A stretch of 64,000 nt of DNA, taken from Panorpa germanica. Lineage: Eukaryota > Arthropoda > Insecta > Mecoptera > Panorpidae. This document shows positions 12,138-25,159 of the stretch, piece by piece (the stretch's first letter is position 1; each line of letters begins with the position of its first letter). The position numbers were made by a program, and so were the translations under genes. Under the pieces are notes generated by a model, which did no database searches, was not told where the DNA came from, and saw only the letters and a list, made by a program, of their open reading frames with translations. The stretch spans positions 1,674,001 through 1,738,000 of the forward strand of contig OY783221.1 of assembly GCA_963678705.1 (NCBI GenBank), in the 5' to 3' direction.

Positions 12138-15100
12138 CCAATTTTGTCAAAGACAGCTAACTAACGAAATATGTAATCGAGGTATTTTGCTTGGTGAAGC
12201 TACAGTTACATACAACTCGAACAAAAATAGAAATTGCGAAACAAAAGTATCAGCCAACTAAAAAAACAACCTTACGTATACGTTAGTTAACGTACATTGT
12301 TGACGTAAGTTTCGTTATGACAACGTAAGATTTAAAAGAAAAGGCTCTCACCTATTCAAAAACTCCTATTGATATAGAATACAATTTCACATTATTAAGC
12401 CCTAAATTTAAACAACAACAAAATTGCACCTAGAAAAGAATCCTTCTTTAAATTTAGACGCGCTTTTACATTTGCAATATTTATAAAGTTCCACTATTAT
12501 TCCACCCCTACACCCGCCTGCACCCCACTCACCCAACAACAATTACAATTGAAACGGTTAGGGGTTTGCCAGACAGCGAGTAAATTTATTTTAAAAGTTT
12601 ATTGTGCGGAATTCAGCAGTTGAACATTCGCCAAAAAGTATAGTGATTTTTTGTTTGTTTTAAAACGATAGTCTAAATATACCGCCATAGATTTAATTTT
12701 ATATTATTTATAGTAATTACCAATTTTATTTCGATTCCTACTCTTAACAGATTCATTTTTTTATTTATTTAATTTATCCGGGAAGATAACATTTAAATAT
12801 CTTTATAAATCTTACAATTTAAACAAAACGAGTCACGCGAAAAGTATATCTATTTAAAATAAGTAATAAAAAACAATTTTAAAATATTAAATTTTAAATA
12901 AACATTTAAAGAATAAAGTTATAGGTCAAAGCAATTAACCCAAAGCGTCCTAAGTACTACACGCTTTGTTGATATCAATAGATAAAGAACATAAATCTAA
13001 AAAGCTAAACATAAAATACAAAAACATTTATTACAAACAATAGAGCTAAATAAATTAAAAACTCAGATGTCCAAATAATTGAGAAATGATTGATGAGATT
13101 ATAAATATAATTCACCAAGATAATGTACTAATATTTCTAAAAAAGAGACCTCCATCACAATGTGGTATATATCAATGCCAAATAAAAATAGATCTCCTTA
13201 CAAATCCTGCAAAAATTATAGAAATATCTGCGAAATAGGAAAACATCTTTTAATACCTGCAGCAGGTCAAGATTTTAAAGCTGAAAGTGTTTCTATTTAA
13301 GACAAACCCTATTACCTTGATTTAAAACTAATACTGTTCGATGAATATGATCTTACTAATGCAAATAAATATTAAATAATAAATTGAACAAGAAACAACA
13401 ACCCAATATATATACCCCATGTGTAGATGCAGTAAATATTACTGAAAACTTGAAATTTTTATATATTATCTTTAAATTTATAAAGAAATCTATGAATATA
13501 TTGAACCAGTAGCAGCTAAAAATATAAAAATGGAAGAGAAAATATTGTTTTGTATGCTAGCAGTATTTATTTAATATGGAGACAATTATCAACTGAATAT
13601 ACAAGCTATGAAGAGTACCTATATGTTCAATTTAATTATAATAAAAACGCGTTTATAAAATCACATTGTGTCCATAAAAATATTATACAATGGATGATTG
13701 CTATAAATTTATTAATTAAACATGCAAGGACATGCTAAAAAATGTATAACACTTACCAGAATCCATCTTCTTCACTTTGCAAAAGATGTAGATGCATTTT
13801 CACTTGAAGCACACAAATTGTCCAATACACAACACTGCACAAGTATCAACAACCGACTGATTATTCTTATTAAAAATAAAGTCTAATTATTTATGTCCTT
13901 GAGAATTGTACTTTCACTTTCATTTACACTGTTTTACCCCTACCTATGGTACCATTTAATACTTTTTAAATCCTCATCTTCCAAAGAACTATTTTTATAT
14001 GTTAGTAATTCATGCAAAAATGCATTTTGTGAGAGTGACAGTTATAATAATTAAAAACTATATTATATTTATCTATTCAATAAAATTGCTGCATAGAATC
14101 ATGTGCTAGATATATTTTATAAGAGCATGATACCCTTGGTACCTATTCCAGAGTGTTTAATATATTTTTAAAAATGATTTTAAAATCCTAGTTCCATGGC
14201 AGCTATCTAACATGGAGCATGACAGCAAATCACAAAATATTAATATTGAAATGGACCTAAGCATGTACAGTTTGTAGTAATTAATTATTTAGATACAATA
14301 TTTGTTGAAATATATTTAAACAATCTTCTGGGAGGCAGAAGTTGTTTATTTTAATAGCATGCAATGTATGGTGAATGACTCTATTAGCCAAGATTCCACG
14401 TCAGCAAAGAAACAAATTATATGGTAATGGTAATAATGGTAATAGTATATGGTTTGAAAAGATTGTTTCTTAGATAACTACATGTTTATTTAATTATTTA
14501 AAAAGTATTAAATGATCAGACAGTACCTTTGTTACACTGATTAGATAGTTTTTAATTAGTTCTATTGCGCAATAGATAACCTAACCTCACATTATTGTTT
14601 TTTAATATTATAACTTTATATTTAAGATTTTACCTTGGATATTTTCACACGAGATTTCCATAATAAAGTTAAGGAACACTAATATACAATCACAAATATT
14701 ACTTAATTAATATAAAATATATTAAATTAATTATTATAACACAGTAAACGTAAGCAAAGCGTCCGCAAAAAGATCTCACTACAATGACTGCAGCAACTTC
14801 AGGCGTTGTTCTTACTTCCTGTTGATGCAATCAATGAAGTTATATTTATATTAAATTCCTCGAATAAATAGTATATAATTAATAATAAAATATTATAAAA
14901 ATTATCAACTTAATTATTAATTATATTTTAATAATATATGAATACAAACGCCTGTTGATACTTCCGCCAGTCTCACTTTTGTTTATAATGGTACCATTGC
15001 ATAATGATTGCATCATCAAACGTTTAAGGAAGTGTGACGTGTCAGTGAATAATATATTTAAAATTAGTTCATTAATTAATTTGTGTATTTAATATTATAA

Positions 15101-15346
15101 ATTCGTTCTTTTATATACAAAGGTGTAACATAGTAACAAGTGTCCTTACTTTAATGGAATCTTTGCTAAGTAAAGATTCCAATATGTCGTTAATTATCAT
15201 TGCTATTTGCAATCTGTAGAATTGGTTCGAAGTTTCAGTAAGATATTAAATACAATACAAATTAATTAATAAATCAATTATATATATTATAAACATTGCG
15301 TGTTGATAATTAGTGCATTAAAATATGAACATTCTGACCATTTGTC

Positions 15347-15364
15347 AACCTAACCTAACCTAAC
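15347..15364. repeat. Short interstitial telomere-type (CCTAA)n
   Basis: AACCTAACCTAACCTAAC, three units of CCTAA, the complement of the insect telomere unit TTAGG. Confidence 0.7.
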
Positions 15365-16649
15365 TGTCTGTGAGTGTCGTTTGCAATACGTTTATAAATT
15401 AGATATTAGAAGTACAGATATTTTTTTACGTAGACAATATGTAATATGTGCTGGACAAATGTGTAGGTTTTGTGTTTGTTTTGCCTTAGTTTGGAATGTG
15501 TTATATTATTCAGTGTGTGCGATTACTTTGAATGCAACATCTTGGGAGGCCCACCAGGTGTAGCGTATGAAGTGCTCAAGGGTAAGTGCTTATTGCTGTT
15601 CTGCATGTGCGTTATGATTATAAAAACAAAGCAAACTCTTTAAAAACCTGTTTAAACTTGTTTAAAGATACAATTTATTAGTTTATTTGTAAATATTGTA
15701 GGATAGATTTTGTAGGACTTGTGCCGTAGATACTAAGTACAGTCCATGCATTGTATTTAGATTAAAAATTATATTAATCATTTCTTTCTTCCATATTAAA
15801 TATTATGACAAATTATTTTGCTTTTTTTATATATGTTTAATAAAAATTCCACTCATATATTATTAATGTAGGGCTATAATTTATGGTGGTATGTTTAATC
15901 AATATATATCTGCAATGAATTACAGATAGATGAGTGTGGATAAGGGGTATAGAGTACTGAGGGGAAAAGGGAGCATTAAAATGAACGACCAATTTACATT
16001 ATGAATGAGTAATGGCATAATATTATTATATCATCAAATTAATTATATTTTGAGTTTCGTGAATATTTTATGAATGCCATGCTTGAATGCAAATTCAATA
16101 TGTTACATGCATGTTACTGTTAGTTTAAAATGTGTTATATTGTTTGTTGTTAGTTTGTTGAAATGTTTAAATAATCATCCCCGTGTTTGCTTAGTGTATG
16201 ATAACAAACAAAATGTCACATCCCCTCCCCGTACCTGTCCCCCGTCCGTTTACGAGAATAATCTGCATTTTATATTAAATTAAATGACATTCTATATAGA
16301 AACATGTTTCATCATGTTTCATAATTCAATTGCTAGTTATTTTGTTAGATTAAACGGGAAACTATATCCATCTCTTTTTTTCAACTGACAATCATGAGAC
16401 ACTCGAACGCGAATGTCTCAAGCTCGTTTTTAACTGTAACACATCAACCGACTTAAACCAAATATCAAATTCAATTGTTTACATTATAAATATTTTTAAA
16501 TAATATTGCTGTCTCTTTCCTTTACATATAAAAATCTTAAATAAAACTAAGCACTGCTCTAACACATTGCAGTAATTTTTCTCTAAAAATAAACATTGCG
16601 CAAAATTAATAGAACTTGTGATGACTCTCGGCGCAGGTGGTTAAATATA

Positions 16650-16835
16650 AACAACATTCCAATGTGTTGTTGCCATAGTTACATAATTAAAATTAAAATA
16701 ATGTTTAAATAAATTTACAATATTGCACGATCGAAATATTAAAGACAAATAATTTTGATTTTAATTAATAATGAAATATTGTTGTTTATTTTCTGTTGTA
16801 TAAAAGAGATGGCAATTCATAGAAGGGAAGAGAGT
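16650..16835 (+). repeat. Interspersed repeat shared with 63755-63900, copy a
   Basis: GTGTTGTTGCCATAGTTACA, TTTTGATTTTAATTAATAAT and TGTATAAAAGAGATGGCAAT recur in order at the end of the window. The open frame starting at 16755 lies mostly in this repeat. Confidence 0.65.
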
Positions 16836-17534
16836 AGGAGGTGTTATTTGCAGTATAGTACCATATTGAATCTGAAATTTAGTAATGATTTAAAACAGCG
16901 TTTTTATTTTTACTCATATTTGTTAATCCCATCATATGATTTATTTTATTTTTAACACAAACAGTTGTCACATAACCTGAAAATATTAGCTTAGCAATTA
17001 AATTAAAAAGTTAAACCATTATATTTAAAATATCATTTTTGTGAAGTGTTTTAATTTAATTAACTTCATGAGAGCTTTGGTTATGCCTATGCCTATATGA
17101 AAGATATAATATAAAATTCGTATTGCCTGAAAAAATGTATTCAGAAAAATTATTTACATATATTTTTGAAAGGTCTCTCGCCTCACCAGTCTGTAAAGCT
17201 GGTGCTCATGTTCAGTTTCCAACTCATGTCTGCAGGGTTGCCAAATAAATTTCAATTCATTTATTTAATTAATAAAATTGGTTTTAAAATATGAATGTCC
17301 CGAAAAAACAAGGCAATGTCGCATGTGTCACATACTAAAGCCCCGATAAATCGTTTTTGAATGTACACTTTTTTAATTACTTGTTTATTTATTTTGTTCT
17401 TTTTGGTTATATTATTTTTAGGGCGGTTTTTCTCAATAAAATTCATGGCATGGCATAACAGAAGTTTCACGTAAAAAATGAGTTTTAACAATGAAGTCAT
17501 CTGTTCCGCCGTGAACTACCGTGTTTCTCTTTAA

Positions 17535-17882
17535 GGCTGTCGCACACTGCAAGCGTATTAGAGCGAATTACGCTTTACATATTCGAACCTTGTAAATGCA
17601 ATCAGCCATCTCGGAACTGATATGGAAGGGAATGCAATAGTCTCTTTCATAATCGTGATGTATCGATAATAATTAAAGTAAAAGTTTGCTCTCATGATAA
17701 ATTATGTTAGTGCAAGACAACTCCAATACACCCTACAGTACACAAGTTGGACTTGGCGTACTGTTGTATCGGTATGTGGTATGTATTCATTGTGACACAA
17801 CACATGCAATAAGAACACAGAAGCCGCCGATTTACGCCCGACTTCGCCGTCGCTTAAATACGCTTGCAGTGTGCGACAAGCC
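17535..17882. mobile_element. MITE with 21-bp inverted repeats, PIF/Harbinger-like
   Basis: 348 bp. Left end GGCTGTCGCACACTGCAAGC; right end GCTTGCAGTGTGCGACAAGCC, the same sequence inverted with one extra base. It is flanked by TAA on both sides (17532-17534 and 17883-17885), the 3-bp target duplication expected of PIF/Harbinger elements. The open frame at 17704-17907 spans the element's right end and is not a gene. Confidence 0.86.
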
Positions 17883-18497
17883 TAAAACTATTTTCCCATG
17901 TCTCTAGAATACGTATGTTAAATATTAAATGTCAAAGTAGTACTTTCGCAAAGTTAAGGCAAATTTAAAACAGTCAGTTCTTATTGATACACGCGTATTT
18001 TTATTTTTGTGCTAAATAATATAAATCTTTTCTAATATTTATGAAAATTATTCATGTGTGTTATTGTTATATGTCAGTTGAAATTCTATAATAATTAATT
18101 TAAAATTAAACTGTCACTCTTTTTGGGTTTAAAATGTTAAATAATGGAATCGAATCGAACCGAATCGACTGCAGATGATTAATTCATGTATTTTTATTAC
18201 AGTGTGCTGTCGGTAACAATAATTAGTCGTCAATTTATGCGTACTCATTTCCGATTATCGAACACGGATCAATAATTACTGATCGTTGTCAAATTTATTT
18301 AATTCTACTTTTAAATGTGTTATTTTTCAAATAATATTATAGACAAGCAAATCAGAATGATCAGAATGGCTTTGGCATAGATATAAATCGGTATAAATAT
18401 ACTGTAGTATTATAGTGTTATGTTATAAATTATGAGGAAAAGAAATAGAAAACAGTTTTTCTAATAAGTCTTTTGTATCGTCATGGTTATTTCGCTT

Positions 18498-18650
18498 AAG
18501 GTGAAACATTACTTCATGGTTATATAGTTAGATGTAGATGGCGACAGTGTACTAAAATGACAATCGATTAGCAAATTTGTACTAGCACTCCATGTTTTCA
18601 AATTATAGAAACGTTAATAACTTTGCACACGATTGAGCTATTTAAATTAT
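18498..18650 (+). repeat. Family 4 repeat, copy b
   Basis: AAGGTGAAACATTACTTCAT through GCACACGATTGAGCTATTTA. It carries ATGACAATCGATTAGCAAAT, which copy a has lost. Confidence 0.76.
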
Positions 18651-19440
18651 ATAAACTTTATGAGTTAGATAAATGTTCAAGCTTTGTTTATATACAGAGT
18701 GTTGAAAATCAAATTTCTATTTTCTGTTAATATTTTTTGTTTTTCTTTTTGATATTTTGTTTTAGTTACATTTGTTTCATTATGTTTATTTTACTTTATA
18801 AGAATAAGAAAAATAGCATAGATTCCAATGACAGCTCGTCTGCCTTCAATGTTTTACTTTAAAGTTTTTAAAATGTGTAAACCTAGTTACACCCCAACCA
18901 AGCGTAACCAAATTTCCGTAAGTAACCCTTACAACATTTCCCTTTCCGTCTCAATACAACCCTCACCCTTAGCCACAACCGCAGCCACAGCTCTATCTAT
19001 TTTAAACAATTTATTTAAGTGATTTTAAATGGGAGGTCATGAAACTGAGATACGTCATTTCATTACAATAAATTTCATTTTCATTTTCAAAATACGAGTA
19101 CAAACACATACAAGTTACTCTGAAACAAAGTGAACGAACAACAACAAAAAAAACTTGGGTAAATAAATGAAATGTGTTTATAAAAAATAGTAAAGAAATA
19201 ATTTTCGAAATGTAAACAGATAAAAAAGTGACTATAACAAATATATTGTCAGATGTTGTAAAGCGGAAGCGTACTTTATATCTGACAATCCCTCTGTAGC
19301 AGTGGTTCTCAAACTGTTAATATTGTCGAGATCGGAAAGTCCAAGAGCAGACGCATGTTTGGTCGCAGAACGCCGCGGTGATCGCAACATTGAAGGTCTT
19401 ACGCACTTGCAGATTGTGTGAACGTAGTGACTCACGTAAC

Positions 19441-19676
19441 AATTGAATTCTGGTCCGGCACAGGAGTCATCGGGGCTAAATTAAACATCCGCCCGAAAAG
19501 TAGACCTCAACGGCAAAGGCACGCTCCTCACAGTTCCAACGCATGATGGTGACAATGTGTGTCGAAACAAAACTTTATTGTCCCGCCTCTCGAAAGAGAC
19601 CACTAGCGCTCCACTACGACATCAACCGACTGAATGGCGCGCTTTTTAAAAAAGGAAGTTATGCTGCCGCACCCTG
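19441..19676 (-). pseudogene. Second copy of the transposon 5' end, inverted
   Basis: On the minus strand it runs from CAGGGTGCGGCAGCATAACT through the same leader to ATG at 19544, reading MRWNCEERAFAVEVYFSGGC and then a stop. It is cut after about 60 coding bases. Less frameshifted than the 5.7-kb copy, it confirms that the leader and start codon belong to one element family. Confidence 0.74.
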
Positions 19677-20929
19677 TACGTAATTCAATCCTAACTTAAC
19701 GCAAATGTTGATACAAATTAACTAAAATTGTGATTCATTTTGTTAAACGTTATCAAAACAATCAAGAAGATGTTTCAAATTTAAAAATAACCCTCAAAAA
19801 ATGTTGAGTACCAATGCTTCAGTGCGTCACTATTTGGCTAGATGATTCAAGTTGAAACTTGGAAGTCTAAAATGCGAACAGCGTCTTACCCCTTCCCTTC
19901 TCTTCTTCTCTCTATTCCTCCTTCCCATCCCATCCCATTTAGTCACTGTATACGTAATTCGCACATGGATCTCCTACAACCCCTACTTGGGCTGGGGGGT
20001 TGTTGAATTCACATTATGTTTCCATGGCAACAAACTCCTTTTGCCCATATCGAAGGTCTTTTCGGAACAGGAACGTGGGAAACACGGATACAAGGACTAA
20101 CGGGGTAACGGAGCGAGCTATACCTATATACCTACTGGCTTTATAAAGATATATTTCCGATATATATTTAAATCCTTAAAGTATTTAAAGACCCTTAAAT
20201 GGTTTCAGGTTTATTTTAATTAAATTTTAAGATTTAAGAATACTACTAAGTTTAGGGTTATGTTTCGTATCATAATTATATCAAATTATAAAGACAATGT
20301 TGGTGAGGGAGAGAGAGAAGGAGGAGAGTAATGTTGCCAAAGATATGTTGATTAAAATTTTAAAATATACTTGTAAAATAATATCCGATTTTCATCACAT
20401 TAAAAATGGAAGTAATTTGGCAAACATCAATCGCATTATGGCGAATATATAAACGGAGAAACCTTCATCAAACAATGCTTAACAATTTACACTAGCTAGA
20501 ATGAATTAAGGTTATAGATTTCAGACATTTTCAAAATTGCTGTCGAATAACATCGAAAACCTGAAGTTACCTCTGACATGCATCAAATTAGAGCCAGTCC
20601 GAAGACAAGAGGAGAGTGGCAATTTCAGAGCAAAGGTTATTTTAAGAAAAAGGGAAGCCGTAAAGCGGATTCTTTAAATAGAATACAACTGCCGCTAAAT
20701 CATCTTCCCTAATTTACAACAAATTTCTCTCTAACCGGCAAAAACCATCTAAAATTCAAAGAGATAAAATTTTGAGATCAATTATTTAAACACAGAAATT
20801 TCCAAAAATGTTGTTATTGTTTATTTTAAAAATTAACCTCCCACAAAATTTTGTGAAGGTTTTTTTGTAGATAATATTAATATGTTTAACTTCTGGTTGC
20901 ATCTTCTAAAATGATGCAGATGGGTTAAG

Positions 20930-21618
20930 TGGGGAGTAAGGTCAAAACGATAAAAAAGATGCATATTTTCGATAATGTTTTTTGACGACACAGTTAATAT
21001 ATAATTATTTATATAATTACTACATGATAAAATAACATTTGAAGAATACTTTGTGAAATTTCCATAAATAAATATCAAGAAATGAGGCATTGACAACGAA
21101 TCTCCGCTGACGTCACAAAAAAAAGTAACATTGCGGTGCCACTCATAACTCATCACTGGATTTTCTGAAATTAAAAAACCAAAATGATTTCATTAGTTGA
21201 TAAGTTTCTGCAGGTAACGCTGTCGGGTTTTTCTTTTTTATTGACCTCAAAATACCGACTTTTCATGAAGATAATCAGAAACTTTGTTATTTTAAAATAC
21301 GTTAAATTATAAAATTAAAAAAAAGTCGACAGCGTTACCTCGGCATTCATGTAAAGAAAGAGTGTGCAAAATTTTAGAGGAATCGGTCCAGTAGATTTTA
21401 AGCTAGAGAGGGCACCGACTCTGAAAAACCTAAGTGGAATAAAAAGCGTTTAAAAGCTTCAAAGTAACACGAAACTAGACGAGAGAGGTGAAGACTTAAA
21501 AGTCTATATCTCCGACAGTTTTATTCCAATCGACTTCAAATTTTGACACAATAAACTTAATATGTTGTACATTAATACAAAATAAATAACAAAAAAAAAG
21601 ATTAAACCTTACCCCCCA
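20930..21618 (-). repeat. Family 1 element, copy E, best full-length example
   Basis: About 690 bp from GTGGGGAGTAAGGTCAAAACG to GATTAAACCTTACCCCCC; the ends read as short imperfect inverted repeats (GGGGAGTAAGGT / AAACCTTACCCCCC). The internal inverted repeat is GGTAACGCTGTC (21213-21224) with GACAGCGTTACC (21328-21339). The shared frame is open for over 70 codons. The element family was not recognised. Size, end structure and lack of a transposase suggest a non-autonomous DNA transposon. Confidence 0.88.
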
Positions 21619-23092
21619 CCTAGTTATTTCTAGTCAAAAACAAAACATCATATTTTTCAAACGCCTTAAAACCTTTTTAAATAACTTCCATTCTGTTCTT
21701 TCTAAATCCATCTCCCAGTGAGATAAATTCTGCAGCACACGCTACTATATAATATAAAAATAAAATTATTTCAATAAATAACTTTTTGCAAACGCTAGTA
21801 TAAAAAAAAAATATTTCGATATATGCTTATACGAAAACCCCTACCTTTCATGAGTAGGCAAACAGACTAACTAGCAAACAAACATATGTTTGGAATGTAC
21901 ATATTGTTGTGCAAACACAAATTAAGCATCGCTTTGAGTTTCACAAGGGTTATACCGTATTCTGTTGTACTTATTTACTCGTTGTAAATTATTTAATAAA
22001 TATTTTATCAATCAGCACTTACCTCACTCCTATTTCTTGTCCCTTTCACCTACCACCTACCCACCCACCACAACAACACGAACACACAACGGAGACTTAC
22101 AAACAGGACTTTCATAGTTGTATCCTTCGAAGTAGTGATGTCTGTTTCTCGAATATAAAACATCGTCAGTAAAAAATGATATCAAGTTATATACAAGAAT
22201 TGGTTTTTATTTAATTTTTGTCATGCAAAATGACAATTAAGTAGCAAACTAAGGTTTATAATAAGCGTCAGTCAATGAGAATTGAAAAAACCATATTAAA
22301 CTTTACGTAACCGATTCTCACTTCATTATTTAATATCGCTTCTTTTACCTAACATTACGTTTTATTATTTACCAAAATTTAACATTATTTTGTTCATTAA
22401 ATAAATATAAGACATTATCCCCTATTTTATTGGGATTTGTAATTTTTTAATCAAACTTATGTGTTGCTCTGAAATCAAAGACTTTTATTTTAGTTATTTA
22501 CGTACACATTATAATAATTACACTGTTTAACTTAAATTATAATATCTTACCTGAAATCAAAGGCACGATATTTAAAGTTTATTATTTAAATTGTCAGTTA
22601 TTTTTTATATAATTTTATAATAACTTAACAATATGCACAGTGAGTTCTGTCAGCCCCAAATGTCAACTGTGTTCCTCACAACATCATCTGTGGAGTCCAA
22701 ATGAATGTATGGTCTAAATGTGTGTGGGGTAGCTTTGTACCAACTAAATAAATATAATTTCTTTACATATATTTAAGTGTTATTATTGAAACTTAAGCAA
22801 TATAAGAAAGTTTACTTGTTACATAACATTTAGAAGGTTAATATAATGTAAGGTTACATAATAAAAGTTATCTTTCGCTTTGCTTGCAGATGCTTTTAAG
22901 GCAGATTATATTATATTTCATATTATTTTAATATTTTACATTTACTGATAAATAGCAAAACGTAACGTTATGTAAAAATATTACGTTAAGTAATACATGA
23001 CTTTACATTTTGTGTTTAGTGAGATATTACTTCAACGACAAGGTCATATTCGCTGAAGTTAATTTATTTTAATTAATTTTGGGTTATTATAT

Positions 23093-23284
23093 TTATATCT
23101 GTAAGGAATTCGAGAATTGAATTTCTTTTGTATTGTCAGAAAGCATGGCCTTTAGTTCACCACTGATGTTGTGTTTTGTTCTTTGCGTTTGATATTGTGG
23201 GCAGGTTATTAGTAGATGATGGACTGTTATTGACGTCTGACAGTTGCTGCACTTCGGAGCTATCTTGCATGAAATGTAAAACAA
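23093..23284 (-). pseudogene. LINE ORF2 C-terminal fragment, copy 1
   Basis: Encodes PKCSNCQTSITVHHLLITCP then QYQTQRTKHNISGELKAML: the Cys-x2-Cys...His...Cys pattern found after the RNase H/RT part of many insect non-LTR retrotransposons (Jockey/R1 type). It matches copies at 27.7 and 32.9 kb. Open over 63 codons but truncated at both sides. Confidence 0.72.
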
Positions 23285-23570
23285 AAATTTATATCAAAGG
23301 ATAATTTTTTAATGAACTCCTAATATGACACTATATTTATTAAAATAATGTTATGTAATAGTTAAGCTTTTTTAGGTAAATAAATTTTAACAACAATTTA
23401 ACTTAGCTGAATTTTAATCCCGTTTTGTAATCTATGTTCTATAAGCTGCTCGGGCAATAGCCGATATAAGGCCCCATCGATACATCGATTAAAACTAGAA
23501 GTAATATTTTACCTGTATGTACACCACTAATTTGAAACCGACAAGAGCGATAGTATGACAATACAAGTGT

Positions 23571-23594
23571 TTCATCGTTCATCGTTCATCGTTC
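23571..23594 (+). repeat. Tandem 7-mer (TTCATCG)3
   Basis: Three exact units TTCATCG then TTC. Confidence 0.85.
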
Positions 23595-24574
23595 CTGTGT
23601 ATATCAACTTTCATTGTGATACGTATTTTATTTTCCCTGTTTTCCTCCGCTTCGTTATCCAGCTTCCCCATTGTTGTTACGTTTCCGATCTCCATCAAAC
23701 GAATTCCTTGTTATACGCTTGTTCCTGTGACGTCAACACTATGATTACAGGAACAGGTGATCCTGGCATCTCATGAAAAGAATCAATACTATTCCGAAAA
23801 TTTATGACATTTCTTTTTTTACTTAGATAAAACAGATCAAGTAGTGATCAATTTTCTCTGTGGATTTTTTCATCTACTGGTTAGTGATATTTTCGGGAAT
23901 GTATCTTCCATCTGAACATTGACAATTACTAGCTTTTCTTTCATAAAACCTAAAAAGCTCTTGTCCCCAAATGTAAATGCAAAGTTTTTCTAGAAAGTTT
24001 TAGTGCGACCCAGAAGACCCGAGTTTTAGGAGTAGTGTCTAGCAGAGCCACAAAGTCAAAGTAAAGGAAGGGGGAAGAAGAGGGTTGGGTGGTACACGCA
24101 AGGGTGTTGAGTGGTGGACGAGGTTAAAAGCGATGATATAACAAGAGGACGTTGAAGGTATTTCGCTGAAGGCAAAACATGGTGAGCATAGTAGATCAGG
24201 CAAGTTTGGAACACAAGAGACATGTGAGAGTTAGATGGGGATGAGAAAGTGAGAAGTGAGAAGTAGGAAGCCATGCCAACAGAATCATTACATAAGATAT
24301 TTCAGAAATTTATCTCATAGTTTTTTAGATGTTCTCTAAAAATATTCTAAAACTATTTTCTGTGATGTTTATGTTATGAGTATTCTAAAAAGTTTATACA
24401 AAAAGTAAAACTAAAGCTGAAAATATTATAAAATGGCAAGCTGTAAAATAGAGGGAAAAAGAAAGCGTTTTATACATGAAGATTTTACTAGCGCATTCTT
24501 AAAATATTTTAAAATAAATGAAAATTCTTGTCTTGCAAGTATTTTGCATTTGTAGCAATATATTCAATATAAAA

Positions 24575-24750
24575 ATGATCATGAACATCCCGGCCGCAAT
24601 GAAGCTTAATCCATTGCATCCTGCTTGTGAATGAATGAAACAGATCTTCTTAATGGGTCGCTTGGTTAACTCTGACGATTTCATCTTGACCCGGATGTTT
24701 CCAGTGATACAGTTGACCATTTTCTACTTTCGGTACTACTGAATCTCGAT
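24575..24750 (-). pseudogene. Possible BEL/Pao retrotransposon integrase tail
   Basis: Minus strand reads NGQLYHWKHPGQDEIVRV and, one frame over, ELTKRPIKKICFI, followed by a G-rich GCGGCCGGGATGTTC. HPGxDxxVRV...RPxxKxC is the pattern at the integrase C-terminus of BEL/Pao elements, and the G-rich stretch followed by TGTT could be the polypurine tract and LTR start. Only a fragment; assignment moderate. Confidence 0.45.
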
Positions 24751-25159
24751 TGCTGGTGTCCTTGATTTTCCGGTATTCCACTTAGCTTCCTGTTGTAATT
24801 TGTCGGAGTGCTACCATCTTCTCTAGAAGTTTACCTTTATCTGTTGAATTTCATAGAAGCCAGTCTAATTATAGTTTAGTATTTTGGTGACCCTCAGCTC
24901 TCATGATAGATACTAGATTTCTACCAATTAGTGTTGGAGATATTTGGGATATGCCTAGATCGTCAAGTGTTAATCTTTATCGGAATGCGACCTTATTCAG
25001 AGTAGAGATGTTACGGATGTGGTTTTATCGGAACTGAAGTAGGAGGGGAAGCAGGTCTAATTAAAAAAGAAATATTTTGTAATAATATGTCACGTTACAA
25101 TCTGTTACAATAAGTACCTATGCTAAAAATGAAGATTAACCTAGATAAGAAATAATCAT

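Larger units (their letters stand above)
9532..20929. other. Intron DNA between listed repeats
   Basis: 9532-10904 and 12138-17531 are mostly AT-rich. 13080-13740 has coding-like pieces in mixed frames (see findings). 19852-20100 has an 82-codon frame in less AT-rich DNA that matches nothing I know. The rest shows nothing. Confidence 0.45.

Noticed and set aside
19852..20100. 82-codon frame with a hydrophobic start
   Set aside because: Hydrophobic run comes from C/T-rich DNA; no splice signals, homology or repeat support. Kept only as an unknown.
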